A DNA stretch of 64,000 bases from Shewanella holmiensis (GTDB lineage: Bacteria; Pseudomonadota; Gammaproteobacteria; Enterobacterales; Shewanellaceae). The notes under the pieces are model-generated. The model did no database searches and was not told where the DNA came from. It saw only the letters and a list, made by a program, of their open reading frames with translations. The stretch is taken from contig NZ_JAMTCD010000020.1 in NCBI RefSeq assembly GCF_025370255.1, positions 1-64,000 of the forward strand, in the 5' to 3' direction. This document shows positions 17,268 to 26,565 of this stretch, piece by piece (position 1 is the stretch's first letter; every line of letters begins with the position of its first letter). Both the position numbers and the translations under genes were made by a program.

Positions 17268-20021
17268 GTGTTCCATAAAACCAAAAACATGTTCATTGCA
17301 GGATTATCTGCCCTTATTATCATTAGCTCGCCAGCGCTTGCTATCACGCCTTCACCGCAAATGATTGAGCAATTTAAACAATTGCCAAAATCAGAACAAG
17401 AACGCATTGCCAAGCAATACGGAATCGACCCTAGTGTGCTTGCTGGTGGACAACAAGCTGCTCCGATTTCTAATCCTGAAGTTGTATCACAACGCAATTC
17501 CGGAAAAGATACCGCTGATGCCGAGAAAGATATTGCGAATGCCAAGAAACAAGCTGACGACTTTGACTTTATAGATGATAGCCAAAAAACTGAGTTAAAA
17601 CGTTTTGGTTATGACATGTTCGCCGGTGAACCATCAACTTTTGCTCCTGTAACCGATGTACCAGTACCCAGCGATTATAAGGTTGGTCCTGGCGATACCA
17701 TTAAGGTTCAATTATTTGGTAAAGATAATAAAGAATACACCCTTAACATTAACCGCGATGGCACTATTCAGTTTCCTGAATTAGGCCCTATTTCGGTAAA
17801 TGGCTTAAGTTTTTCTGAACTTCGTGAACAATTACAACAACGTATCAAGCAACAAATGATAGGTATTGAATCAAATATTTCTATGGGCGAATTACGCTCA
17901 ATTAGAATCTTTGTTGCAGGTGATGCTTATAAATCAGGTTCATATACGGTTTCTAGCTTATCGACTATTACCCAAGCTTTATTTGTAGCCGGTGGTGTGA
18001 ATGAAATCGGCAGCCTCAGAAACATACAGGTGAAGCGTAGCGGCAAGTTAGTCGGCACCTTTGATATGTATGACCTATTACTTCGAGGTGATGCTTCAGG
18101 TGACATCGGTCTTCGTTCAGGTGACGTAGTCTTTATTCCTTCAGTGGGCGGTTTGGTTTCGGTAACTGGTGAAGTGCGTCGTCCTGCTATTTATGAGTTA
18201 AAAACCGGTGAAACGGTTGCGGATATTGTCAAAATGGCAGCAGGTGTAACTCAAGCTGCTTATTCAAAATCGACCAGTATCGAACGTTATAATGCCAATG
18301 GCTTAAAAACCATTGTTAACGTAGATTTAACGACCAGCAAAGGCGCGCAAGTTAAGGCAAAAGCAGGTGATGTGGTTCGTGTTAAAAATGCCTCACTACA
18401 ATATGAAGATGCCGTAACCATTGTTGGTGCTGTGGTTCGCCCAGGTAAATACCAATGGCAAGCGGGTCAAAAAGTAAGTCATTTACTGTCTTCTATATGG
18501 GGCGATTTGTCTGCAAATGTCGATTTAGATTATGCATTAGTTGTACGTGAAACAAATAAATATGGCGATATCAACGTTTTTCAATTCGCATTAGGTAAGG
18601 CGATTAATGAGCCGCAATCTGATCAAAATTTATTATTACAACCTCGCGATAAAGTAATTGTATTTAATTTCAATGATAAAACATTGAACCGTTATGAATT
18701 AAACAAATTAATTCAAACGCGCATTAAAAAAATATCTTCATTAAGGGGTGAAGCCCTAGTCAGTAATGACACCTTTGAAAGTGGCTTTAACTCACTCAAT
18801 ACCTCGTTGGATAATCGTTATAGAAGTTCAATTGCCGGCGTAGCCATTACTGGCAGTGTTGAAGAAAAAGATGATGTAGTTAAAAACGAAGTTGAAAAAA
18901 TGCTGACAAATCTTTTTGAAGACAGAGATTTGATAAAGCTAAGTCAATCAATGCGCAGAAGCGAGCTACTTTATCCAATCCTTAACCAACTGTCACAGCA
19001 GCGTAAGGTCAATCAAGGGGTCAGTATTGTCGCGATTGGTGGCAAAGTCAGGCACCCTGGTGTTTATCCGCTTACGCAAAATGCTCATGTGGCTGAATTA
19101 CTGATTGCAGCAGGTGGGTTATCTGAAGGGGCTTATGTAGAACGTGCTGAATTGACAAGAGCCAATGATACCGATGCACTGGCAGATATTACCCATACAA
19201 ATGTGAATATCAATGGCGTTTTACTTGGTATGCCAGAAGATAATGTCAGTTTACAAAGCCGTGACATGTTAACCGTATTGACTACTCCTGAATGGCAAGA
19301 GCGCAAAGTGATTGAAATTCGTGGTGAAGTTAAATTCCCTGGTACGTACAATATCCGCCGTGGTGAGCGCTTATCTGATGTACTAACACGAGCAGGCGGT
19401 TTTACTGATTTTGCTTTCCCAAGTGCTGCGGTGTTTGTTCGTGATTCAATAAAAAATCAAGAACAACTCGAGATTAAAAAGTTAGCCGATCAATTACGTC
19501 GTGATATTGCTACCCGAGGTGTATCAAAAGACGGCACGGTAGTGAATTATGCCGATGCACAGCTTATGTTAACTGATTTAGAAAATATTGAGGCTGTTGG
19601 ACGCTTGGTTGTTGATCTAAATGCCATTAGCTTAGGGATCCCAGAAGCAGATATCCAGCTAGAAAATAGTGATATTTTGTATGTGCCAACCGTTAAGCAA
19701 ACGGTTGCGGTTATGGGGGAAGTACAGCACCAAGCAACCCACAGATTTAAAGATGGCCTAACGTTAGATAATTACTTAGATATGTCTGGTGGCCCAAGAG
19801 AGCGTGCAGATGATGACCGCATCTATATCATCAAGGCAGATGGATCTGTAATGTTACCTGTAGCAAGCCTATGGTTCAGCGGAAATGCGACCCTTTCACC
19901 AGGCGATACTATCGTCGTGCCACTAGATACAGAATACAAAGACAATCTAACCCTGTGGACCCAAATTACGACCATCATCTACAACTCAGCAATCGCTCTA
20001 GCCACAATCTCGACGTTGTAG
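17268..20021 (+). CDS. SLBB-domain polysaccharide export protein (Wza-like)
   Basis: This 917-residue protein belongs to the polysaccharide export/SLBB superfamily. A signal peptide (cleavage near A-L-A-I, residue 26) is followed by a coiled or glutamine-rich stretch and then a PES domain starting at YKVGPGDTIKVQLFG near residue 138. After that come several SLBB repeats, recognisable by motifs such as VTGEVRRPAIYEL, IVGAVVRPGKY, IGGKVRHPGVYPL and IRGEVKFPGTYNI. It is far longer than capsule Wza (about 380 residues). No Wzb or Wzc partner follows, which suggests an O-antigen-linked variant as seen in Shewanella. The GTG start is chosen because GGAG lies 7 bases upstream. First gene of the RfaH-controlled operon. 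Confidence 0.88.
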   Translation: MFHKTKNMFIAGLSALIIISSPALAITPSPQMIEQFKQLPKSEQERIAKQYGIDPSVLAGGQQAAPISNPEVVSQRNSGKDTADAEKDIANAKKQADDFDFIDDSQKTELKRFGYDMFAGEPSTFAPVTDVPVPSDYKVGPGDTIKVQLFGKDNKEYTLNINRDGTIQFPELGPISVNGLSFSELREQLQQRIKQQMIGIESNISMGELRSIRIFVAGDAYKSGSYTVSSLSTITQALFVAGGVNEIGSLRNIQVKRSGKLVGTFDMYDLLLRGDASGDIGLRSGDVVFIPSVGGLVSVTGEVRRPAIYELKTGETVADIVKMAAGVTQAAYSKSTSIERYNANGLKTIVNVDLTTSKGAQVKAKAGDVVRVKNASLQYEDAVTIVGAVVRPGKYQWQAGQKVSHLLSSIWGDLSANVDLDYALVVRETNKYGDINVFQFALGKAINEPQSDQNLLLQPRDKVIVFNFNDKTLNRYELNKLIQTRIKKISSLRGEALVSNDTFESGFNSLNTSLDNRYRSSIAGVAITGSVEEKDDVVKNEVEKMLTNLFEDRDLIKLSQSMRRSELLYPILNQLSQQRKVNQGVSIVAIGGKVRHPGVYPLTQNAHVAELLIAAGGLSEGAYVERAELTRANDTDALADITHTNVNINGVLLGMPEDNVSLQSRDMLTVLTTPEWQERKVIEIRGEVKFPGTYNIRRGERLSDVLTRAGGFTDFAFPSAAVFVRDSIKNQEQLEIKKLADQLRRDIATRGVSKDGTVVNYADAQLMLTDLENIEAVGRLVVDLNAISLGIPEADIQLENSDILYVPTVKQTVAVMGEVQHQATHRFKDGLTLDNYLDMSGGPRERADDDRIYIIKADGSVMLPVASLWFSGNATLSPGDTIVVPLDTEYKDNLTLWTQITTIIYNSAIALATISTL

Positions 20022-20166
20022 GGTAATGTAGAACTCAACATTGCTAGGACGTGACTTAGTCACTGTGGATTGCGGAACGGCCTCCGGCCTTACGGTTAAA
20101 CCCGAAAGTGAAGGTTTCAGTCTTCGGTGAACTTAGCGTTTATTGCAATAACAACCAAGGATGGTT

Positions 20167-20520
20167 ATGAAATTTCAAACTTTAGAAGTTTGGCAGCTAA
20201 GTTACCAACTGTCGTGTTCAATATACATAGAGACTAAAGAGTTGAGGGATTGGGGATTCAAAGACCAAATTACTCGTTCAGGTCTTTCTGTTCCTTCGAA
20301 CATTGCAGAGGGAATTGAACGGCAGGGTTCAAAAGAGCAAATACAGTTTTTGTATATTGCTAAAGCATCGCTAGCCGAAGTTATGACACAGGCGATGATA
20401 GGTAAAGATATAGGCTATCTAGAAACTAAATTCGTGGATGAGCTACTTACTAAATCAGAGAGAGTATCGGCAATGCTTGCTGGATTGATAAAGAGTATAA
20501 AAGCCCGCAATAACCTTTAG
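20167..20520 (+). CDS. four helix bundle protein (S23/IVP family)
   Basis: This 117-residue small helical protein of the family was first noticed as an ORF in 23S rRNA intervening sequences. The signature SVPSNIAEG near residues 43-51 and the run of amphipathic helices identify it. It often sits among polysaccharide or repeat-rich DNA and its role is unknown. AAGGA at 20157-20161 sits five bases before the ATG at 20167, so that start is preferred over the in-frame ATG at 20161, which overlaps the site itself. It lies in repeat-rich spacer between the export gene and wzz. Confidence 0.85.
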   Translation: MKFQTLEVWQLSYQLSCSIYIETKELRDWGFKDQITRSGLSVPSNIAEGIERQGSKEQIQFLYIAKASLAEVMTQAMIGKDIGYLETKFVDELLTKSERVSAMLAGLIKSIKARNNL

Positions 20521-20728
20521 TGAAAGGGGGGCTTTGGCTTTAAATTCTTACCTTAAGCGAAGCGTTCTGTTATCCGTAAACGAGCTTGCTAACGTTCGTC
20601 TCAGCTTAAGGTCGCCGACCACTCAGATCTTCTCTTAGCTTGGAGCTGTAAGCGAAGCGTTCTGTAAGAGAGCTTGCGAGCGTTCCGTCAACCGTATTCG
20701 AATACTTAAATAATGAGATAAGTTTTAA
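20521..20728. repeat. spacer with duplicated TAAGCGAAGCGTTCTGT unit
   Basis: The 17-base unit TAAGCGAAGCGTTCTGT occurs at 20554-20570 and 20649-20665. Each copy is followed by a GAGCTTGC-R-A-R-CGTTC-like segment. CCTTAAGC (20551) can pair with GCTTAAGG (20604). The spacer separates the four-helix-bundle gene from wzz. Confidence 0.7.
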
Positions 20729-21694
20729 ATGTCTATAGAAGTTACAAAATACCAGCAAGATGTCACATTTCCCCAGCAAGTTGCTGACGATGAAATAGAC
20801 CTTCGCGAGTTATTCTCTGTCATCTGGCAAGGCAAATGGCTCATCATTGCCATTACTGCAGTATTCGCCATTGGCTCAGTGCTTTTTGCCATCAGCCAGC
20901 CCAACACCTACAAATCAGAAGCGCTATTAGCGCCAGCTGATGCCGAGCAAGGCGGTGGTGGTTTAGCGGCGCTAGCTGGGCAGTTTGGTGGTTTAGCATC
21001 AATGGCCGGTATTAACCTTGGCGGCAAAGGCGGCGTGGATAAAACCCAAATGGCCATTGAGGTACTAAAATCACGTCAATTTACCAGTGATTTTATTCAA
21101 AACCATAACCTGTTACCTGATTTGATGGCCATTAAAAGCTGGAACATGGCTGAAAACACAATCGGTTATGATGATGAAATGTACCTTGTTAATGACAATC
21201 AATGGATTCGTGAGGTACAAGCACCCTTTAAACCTGAACCTTCAATGCAAGAAGCCTTTAAAGAATTCAGTAAAATTGTTGCAGTAAGTACCGACAAAGA
21301 AACCGGTATGGTGAAAATATCTGTCGAGCACTTATCGCCATTTATCGCTCAGCAATGGGTTAACTGGTTAATTCAAGACATCAACAAAGTCATGAAAGAA
21401 CGCGATGTTGCAGAAGCCATTAAAAGCACCGCGTTTTTAGAAAGTAAAATCGAACAAACAAACGTTGCAGATATTCGCTCGATTCTTTACAAGTTAATCG
21501 AAGAGCAAGCTAAAACCATTATGTTTGCCGAAGTACGTGAAGAATATGTCTTTAAAACAATTGACCCAGCATTAGTACCAGAAGAAAAAGCAGGCCCTAA
21601 ACGAGCGCTAATATGTGTATTAGGCACCATGTTAGGCGGCATGTTAGCGGTGATGTTGGTTTTAATCAGACATTTTGTAAGAAAAGAAGATTAA
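20729..21694 (+). CDS. wzz: polysaccharide chain-length determinant Wzz
   Basis: This is a 321-residue polysaccharide co-polymerase in the inner membrane that sets the modal length of Wzy-polymerised chains. The first membrane span lies near residues 32-55 after the conserved DEIDLRELFSVIWQGKW lead-in. A periplasmic helical domain follows, including a glycine-rich insert near residues 70-95. The second span near residues 290-312 is preceded by the P-x-x-P-like motif PALVPEEKAGPKRAL. The ribosome binding site is weak (GAGAT). Confidence 0.9.
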   Translation: MSIEVTKYQQDVTFPQQVADDEIDLRELFSVIWQGKWLIIAITAVFAIGSVLFAISQPNTYKSEALLAPADAEQGGGGLAALAGQFGGLASMAGINLGGKGGVDKTQMAIEVLKSRQFTSDFIQNHNLLPDLMAIKSWNMAENTIGYDDEMYLVNDNQWIREVQAPFKPEPSMQEAFKEFSKIVAVSTDKETGMVKISVEHLSPFIAQQWVNWLIQDINKVMKERDVAEAIKSTAFLESKIEQTNVADIRSILYKLIEEQAKTIMFAEVREEYVFKTIDPALVPEEKAGPKRALICVLGTMLGGMLAVMLVLIRHFVRKED

Positions 21695-22104
21695 TATTTT
21701 GCAGTGCCAAGAATCCCCAATAAAAGCATTCGAGAGCGGGGCTAAAATCTGTAATGCAGCGTTCCGTAAACGTAGTGTTCAGTAAACTGTTAACAAATAT
21801 GATTTTTATAGCCTATTGGGACTGTTTTAAGAAAAAACGCAAAACATAGGCTCTATAAGGGATAGCGAGAAATCGACTGTCTCAAAATGAATAATTAGTG
21901 TCTCTGGCGGCAGAAAATGTCTGAGATGAAAAAGTGAAAAATTCTGTGTTTGTCTATCTTTATATTAATGTACGACTTTAAGAATGGTTTTGGAATTTAG
22001 ACAATAACTATGGTAGTACTGTAAACTCAGCCATGAACTCGGCATGAGGTTGCGCATAATAAATGCATAAATTTTGATATAATACTAAATCAACTAGGTG
22101 AAAA
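21695..22104. other. 410-base spacer between wzz and gmd
   Basis: No ORF is supported. It carries an extended -10 promoter near its right end. Otherwise it is AT-rich with a GCAGCGTTCCGTAAACG segment recalling the spacer repeats at 20.6 kb. Confidence 0.5.
22075..22083 (+). promoter_or_regulatory. extended -10 promoter before gmd
   Basis: TGATATAAT is a full extended -10 element (TGn plus TATAAT) 21 bases before the gmd start. No good -35 is seen, as is usual for extended -10 promoters. It could drive the sugar genes independently of the RfaH leader promoter. Confidence 0.5.
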
Positions 22105-23223
22105 ATGAAAAAGAAAGCGTTAATTACAGGTGTAACTGGGCAAGATGGTTCTTATTTAGCTGAGTTTCTGCTGGAGAAAGGTTATGAGGTTCATGGCATA
22201 AAACGCCGTGCATCGTCATTTAATACACAACGTGTTGACCATATTTACCAGGATCCACATATTGATAATAAGAACTTTATCTTACATTACGGTGATCTGA
22301 CTGATTCGTCCAATTTAACTCGTATTCTGCAGGAAGTTCAACCAGATGAGGTCTACAACTTAGGTGCACAAAGTCATGTGGCCGTAAGTTTTGAATCGCC
22401 TGAATACACTGCAGATGTAGATGCTATGGGTACGTTGCGTCTTTTGGAAGCAATACGTTTATTAGGTTTGGAAAAGAAAACTCGTTTTTATCAGGCATCT
22501 ACTTCAGAGCTATATGGTTTAGTGCAGGAAATACCACAAAAAGAGACTACGCCTTTTTACCCGCGTTCTCCTTATGCTGTCGCTAAAATGTATGCGTATT
22601 GGATTACAGTTAACTATCGTGAGTCATACGGTATGTATGCCTGTAACGGTATTTTGTTTAACCACGAATCTCCACGTCGTGGTGAGACTTTTGTTACCCG
22701 TAAAATTACCCGTGGCTTATCGAATATTGCGCAAGGTTTAGAATCTTGCCTTTACATGGGTAACATGGATGCTTTACGCGACTGGGGTCATGCCAAAGAC
22801 TACGTACGCATGCAATGGATGATGTTGCAACAAGAGCAGCCAGACGATTTCGTGATTGCGACGGGTGTGCAGTACTCAGTTCGTGAGTTTATACGCTGGT
22901 CGGCAAAAGAATTAGGCGTTACTTTGCGTTTTGAAGGTCAGGATATTGAAGAAGTAGCCATTGTTGAAAAAATCGACGGCGACAATGCTCCTGCTCTCAA
23001 AGTTGGAGACATTGTGGTTAAAGTTGACCCTCGTTATTTCCGCCCTGCTGAAGTAGAAACTCTATTGGGTGACCCTACAAAAGCAAAAAATGTCCTAGGT
23101 TGGGTGCCGGAAATTACCACTCAGGAAATGTGTGCTGAAATGGTTGCAGCTGATCTGAAATCAGCAAAACGCCATGCTTTATTAAAAGCACATGGTTATG
23201 AACTACCAGTATCTGTAGAATAA
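22105..23223 (+). CDS. gmd: GDP-mannose 4,6-dehydratase Gmd
   Basis: This enzyme converts GDP-D-mannose to GDP-4-keto-6-deoxymannose, the first step to GDP-L-fucose. It is a 372-residue short-chain dehydratase with the Rossmann motif [15 protein letters not shown], the [13 protein letters not shown] segment, STSELYG, and the catalytic YxxxK in [12 protein letters not shown]. Length and ending are typical. AGGTG precedes the ATG. It is followed by fcl and gmm, the same trio order as in colanic acid clusters. Confidence 0.96.
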   Translation: MKKKALITGVTGQDGSYLAEFLLEKGYEVHGIKRRASSFNTQRVDHIYQDPHIDNKNFILHYGDLTDSSNLTRILQEVQPDEVYNLGAQSHVAVSFESPEYTADVDAMGTLRLLEAIRLLGLEKKTRFYQASTSELYGLVQEIPQKETTPFYPRSPYAVAKMYAYWITVNYRESYGMYACNGILFNHESPRRGETFVTRKITRGLSNIAQGLESCLYMGNMDALRDWGHAKDYVRMQWMMLQQEQPDDFVIATGVQYSVREFIRWSAKELGVTLRFEGQDIEEVAIVEKIDGDNAPALKVGDIVVKVDPRYFRPAEVETLLGDPTKAKNVLGWVPEITTQEMCAEMVAADLKSAKRHALLKAHGYELPVSVE

Positions 23224-23286
23224 GTATCAGTATCCTGAAACCACGATACATTGCTGTGTATTGTGGTTTTCACATTTGAGGTTTTC

Positions 23287-24246
23287 ATGAAAAAGGTTTT
23301 TGTTGCTGGCCACAACGGTATGGTTGGTTCCGCTATAGTGCGGCAGCTTGAAAAAAGTGGGACTGCTGAGGTTATTACAAGATCTCGTAAAGAATTAGAT
23401 TTGACCAATCAGGCTGCGGTTCAGCAGTTTTTTGATGAGCAGCACATAGATCAAGTTTATCTAGCTGCAGCTAAGGTTGGAGGTATTATAGCTAACAATA
23501 CTTACCCTGCAGACTTCATTTATGAAAACTTAATGATACAAGCCAATATTATCCATGCAGCTCATGTAAGCAACGTACAGCAGTTATTGTTTCTCGGATC
23601 CAGCTGTATTTATCCGAAACTTGCTTCTCAGCCTATGGCTGAAGATGCGTTGTTAACCGACACTTTAGAGCCAACCAACGAGCCTTATGCTTTAGCGAAA
23701 ATCGCTGGTATTAAGTTGTGTGAAAGTTATCACAGACAATATGGACGTGATTACCGTAGTGTAATGCCAACAAACTTGTATGGGCCTAATGATAATTTTC
23801 ATGCGGATAACAGCCACGTAATACCTGCTTTGTTAAGACGTTTCCATGAAGCGAAATTAGCTAACGCACCAGAAGTTACTGCTTGGGGGTCAGGTTCACC
23901 AATGCGCGAATTTTTGCACGTAGATGATATGGCGGCGGCAAGCATTTTTGTGATGGAACTCGATAAGGTAACTTATGAGATGCACACCAGCCCAATGTTA
24001 AGCCATATTAATGTAGGCACAGGTATAGATTGTACGATCAAAGAGTTGACTGAAACTGTAGCTAAGGTTGTTGGCTACACCGGTAACATCGTATGGGATA
24101 CCACTAAACCTGATGGTGCACCGCGCAAATTGATGAATGTTGATCGCCTTAAAGAGCTTGGCTGGCAATATTCTATCGCTCTGGACTCAGGCTTAAAAAG
24201 TACTTACGAGTGGTTTTTAGACAACCAGGAAGTGTTTAGAAAATAA
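23287..24246 (+). CDS. fcl: GDP-L-fucose synthase Fcl
   Basis: This 319-residue epimerase/reductase completes GDP-L-fucose from the Gmd product. Motifs are [15 protein letters not shown] (Rossmann), [12 protein letters not shown], and the catalytic tyrosine/lysine in [12 protein letters not shown]. The start at 23287 has GAGG 5 bases upstream; an in-frame ATG at 23251 would add 12 hydrophobic residues without homology. The stop overlaps the gmm start by one base (TAATG). Confidence 0.95.
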   Translation: MKKVFVAGHNGMVGSAIVRQLEKSGTAEVITRSRKELDLTNQAAVQQFFDEQHIDQVYLAAAKVGGIIANNTYPADFIYENLMIQANIIHAAHVSNVQQLLFLGSSCIYPKLASQPMAEDALLTDTLEPTNEPYALAKIAGIKLCESYHRQYGRDYRSVMPTNLYGPNDNFHADNSHVIPALLRRFHEAKLANAPEVTAWGSGSPMREFLHVDDMAAASIFVMELDKVTYEMHTSPMLSHINVGTGIDCTIKELTETVAKVVGYTGNIVWDTTKPDGAPRKLMNVDRLKELGWQYSIALDSGLKSTYEWFLDNQEVFRK

Positions 24247-24713
24247 TGCTTAGCGTAGATGATTTCAAACTAGTGGTTAAGAATGCTCCACTGTTTTCTA
24301 TTGACTTAGTCGTACTAAATGAAAAGCGTGAAATGTTGGTCGGTTTACGTAAAAATGAACCAGCAAGTGGCTTTTGGTTTGTACCTGGTGGTCGTACGTA
24401 TAAAGACGAAACTATAGTAGAGGCTTTTAGACGTATCACAGAAACAGAACTAGGGCGGTCATTTGAACGCGAACGTTTTGTAATGCTCGGTATATATGAC
24501 CATTTTTACGGAAACAGTTGTTTTGATGAGTCAGTTTCAACTCATTACATTAATGCCCCACATTTCATGTTTGTCACTAGTACAGAGCTGGAGCTTCCAT
24601 CCGTACAACATCACAATTATCGCTGGGTACCTATCGAAGCTGTTGAAGCTGACGATGCAATACATCGTTTTAGCAAAATATTTCTCTCAGACTTAGTAAG
24701 TTATCTGAATTAG
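24246..24713 (+). CDS. gmm: GDP-mannose mannosyl hydrolase Gmm
   Basis: This is a 155-residue Nudix-family enzyme that hydrolyses GDP-mannose or GDP-glucose to GDP and sugar, thought to tune precursor pools. The modified Nudix box GGRTYKDETIVEAFRRITE lacks the canonical REUxEE glutamates, which is the hallmark of Gmm enzymes rather than a defect. It is coupled to fcl by a one-base overlap. Confidence 0.9.
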   Translation: MLSVDDFKLVVKNAPLFSIDLVVLNEKREMLVGLRKNEPASGFWFVPGGRTYKDETIVEAFRRITETELGRSFERERFVMLGIYDHFYGNSCFDESVSTHYINAPHFMFVTSTELELPSVQHHNYRWVPIEAVEADDAIHRFSKIFLSDLVSYLN

Positions 24714-24730
24714 ATGGCGACTTATTTAAA

Positions 24731-25756
24731 ATGCATACGGAAAAGCTGAGAGTTCAGAGCATTAACATGAATGATTTAAAAATAAACACCAGTGAAGCGA
24801 AGCAATTTGTCGGAAATGCTACAGAGACAATCCTGAATTCAGCGTTGAAGTCTGGCTTAGTTTTTGAGTACAGCTGCAAGACGGGTCAGTGTGGCGTGTG
24901 CAAAACAAAAGTGATTTCCGGCACAGTCGTTGAGCTGCAAACACAACTCGCGCTAACTGAACATGATCGGGCTGAGAATAAAATTCTCACTTGTTGTTGT
25001 GCTCCAAGTTCAGACCTGTTGATTGACGCTGAAGATTTAGCCTCATTACATGGCATTTATATTAAAACTTTGCCCTGTCGGATTAAACACATCACACGTT
25101 TTTCCGATGAGTTGATAGGTTTAGCTCTAAGACTTCCTCAAACGGCTCATTTTAAGTTTTTGGAAGGCCAATATATAGATATAATAGGTCCAAATAGCAT
25201 TCGGAGAAGTTATTCGGTAGCTAGCACAGCTGAGCAGAACGAGATAGTTCTTTTCATTAAGTGTTTCGAAAATGGACAAATGAGTAATTATTGGTTTAAT
25301 CAGGCAAAAGAGAATGATCTGTTAAGAATGGAAGGTCCAAAGGGAACATTCTTTTTACGTGACAGTACGCAAGATTTGGTCTTTTTGGCTACAGGCACCG
25401 GAATAGCTCCAATTATTTCAATTCTGTCCGGTTTAGATAATGACCCTGATTTTGTACAAAGTGGTGCAATAAGTTTGTATTGGGGAAATCGTTTCCCTGA
25501 AGAGTTTTTCTGGACACATTCTTTTAAAAAACTGCAAGTAAACGTGAATTATGTGCTGTCGAGAAAGGCTGATAACTGGCCTCATCATACTGGCTATGTC
25601 CAGGATGTTGCCTTGGCATCAGATCACAATATGGCAAAATCAGCTGTTTACGCTTGTGGTTCAAATATAATGATTCAGTCAGCAAAGGAGCGCTTTTTAG
25701 CTTCAGGATTAGCTGAAAATAAATTTTACTCAGACGCTTTTGTGCAAAGTTATTAG
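24731..25756 (+). CDS. ddhD: CDP-6-deoxy-4-hexulose-3-dehydrase reductase (E3)
   Basis: This iron-sulfur flavoprotein passes electrons from NADH to the DdhC dehydrase during 3-deoxygenation of CDP-sugars. An N-terminal plant-type [2Fe-2S] ferredoxin domain shows YSCKTGQCGVCKTKV near residues 47-61, with the fourth cysteine in ILTCCC. A ferredoxin-reductase FAD domain (RRSYSVAS) and an NAD domain (FLATGTGIAPI, VYACGSNIMI) follow. The 341 residues fit DdhD/RfbI/AscD. An alternative start at 24767 would trim 12 residues. It begins the dideoxyhexose block ddhD-A-B-C. Confidence 0.92.
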   Translation: MHTEKLRVQSINMNDLKINTSEAKQFVGNATETILNSALKSGLVFEYSCKTGQCGVCKTKVISGTVVELQTQLALTEHDRAENKILTCCCAPSSDLLIDAEDLASLHGIYIKTLPCRIKHITRFSDELIGLALRLPQTAHFKFLEGQYIDIIGPNSIRRSYSVASTAEQNEIVLFIKCFENGQMSNYWFNQAKENDLLRMEGPKGTFFLRDSTQDLVFLATGTGIAPIISILSGLDNDPDFVQSGAISLYWGNRFPEEFFWTHSFKKLQVNVNYVLSRKADNWPHHTGYVQDVALASDHNMAKSAVYACGSNIMIQSAKERFLASGLAENKFYSDAFVQSY

Positions 25757-25780
25757 ATTATTAAAATAGGAAATGAACAG

Positions 25781-26554
25781 ATGAAAGCAGTGATTCTTGC
25801 CGGCGGCCTTGGTACCAGACTTAGTGAAGAGACCAGTACAAGACCTAAACCTATGATCGAAATAGGTGGTAAACCAATACTCTGGCATATAATGAAAATG
25901 TATTCAGCCCATGGTGTAAATGAATTCGTCATTTGCTGTGGTTACAAAGGTTATGTAATCAAAGAATATTTCGCGAACTACTTTTTGCATCAATCAGATG
26001 TTACTTTCACTATGCATGATAATCAAATGAAAGTTCATCAGAAACGAGCTGAACCTTGGGAAGTAACCTTAGTGGATACCGGCGACGAATCTATGACCGG
26101 TGGTCGTTTAAGACGTGTCGCAGATTACGTTATAGACGAGGAAGCATTTTGCTTTACATACGGTGATGGCGTTGGTGACATTAACATTGCTGAAACTATA
26201 GCTTTCCATAAAGCCCACGGAAAAGAAGCGACTTTAACTGCGACCTATCCACCAGGTCGATTTGGTGCACTCGATATAAATAAAGGTCAGGTTCTGAGCT
26301 TTAAAGAAAAACCTAAAGGTGATGGAGCCATGATTAACGGTGGTTTCTTTGTCTTGTCACCTAAAGTTCTTACTCGTATTGAGGCAGACTCAACTATATG
26401 GGAACAAGAGCCTTTAATTGGTCTTGCTGACGACAAACAACTTATGGCTTATGAGCATCATGGCTTCTGGCAACCTATGGATACATTACGTGATAAAGTC
26501 CATTTGGAAACCTTGTGGCAGTCAGGAAAAGCTCCCTGGAAAGTGTGGGAATAA
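25781..26554 (+). CDS. ddhA: glucose-1-phosphate cytidylyltransferase
   Basis: This enzyme makes CDP-glucose from CTP and glucose-1-phosphate (RfbF/DdhA), the entry to 3,6-dideoxyhexoses. The 257-residue nucleotidyltransferase starts with KAVILAGGLGTRLSEETSTRPKPM, whose GGxGTRL loop binds the nucleotide, and has the FTYGDGVGD metal motif and GFWQPMDTLRD near the end. A good AGGAAA site precedes the ATG. Confidence 0.95.
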   Translation: MKAVILAGGLGTRLSEETSTRPKPMIEIGGKPILWHIMKMYSAHGVNEFVICCGYKGYVIKEYFANYFLHQSDVTFTMHDNQMKVHQKRAEPWEVTLVDTGDESMTGGRLRRVADYVIDEEAFCFTYGDGVGDINIAETIAFHKAHGKEATLTATYPPGRFGALDINKGQVLSFKEKPKGDGAMINGGFFVLSPKVLTRIEADSTIWEQEPLIGLADDKQLMAYEHHGFWQPMDTLRDKVHLETLWQSGKAPWKVWE

Positions 26555-26565
26555 AAGAGAATATT

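Noticed and set aside
24246..24713. Gmm as a broken Nudix enzyme because canonical glutamates are missing
   Set aside because: Loss of those residues is the normal state of the GDP-mannose mannosyl hydrolase subfamily.
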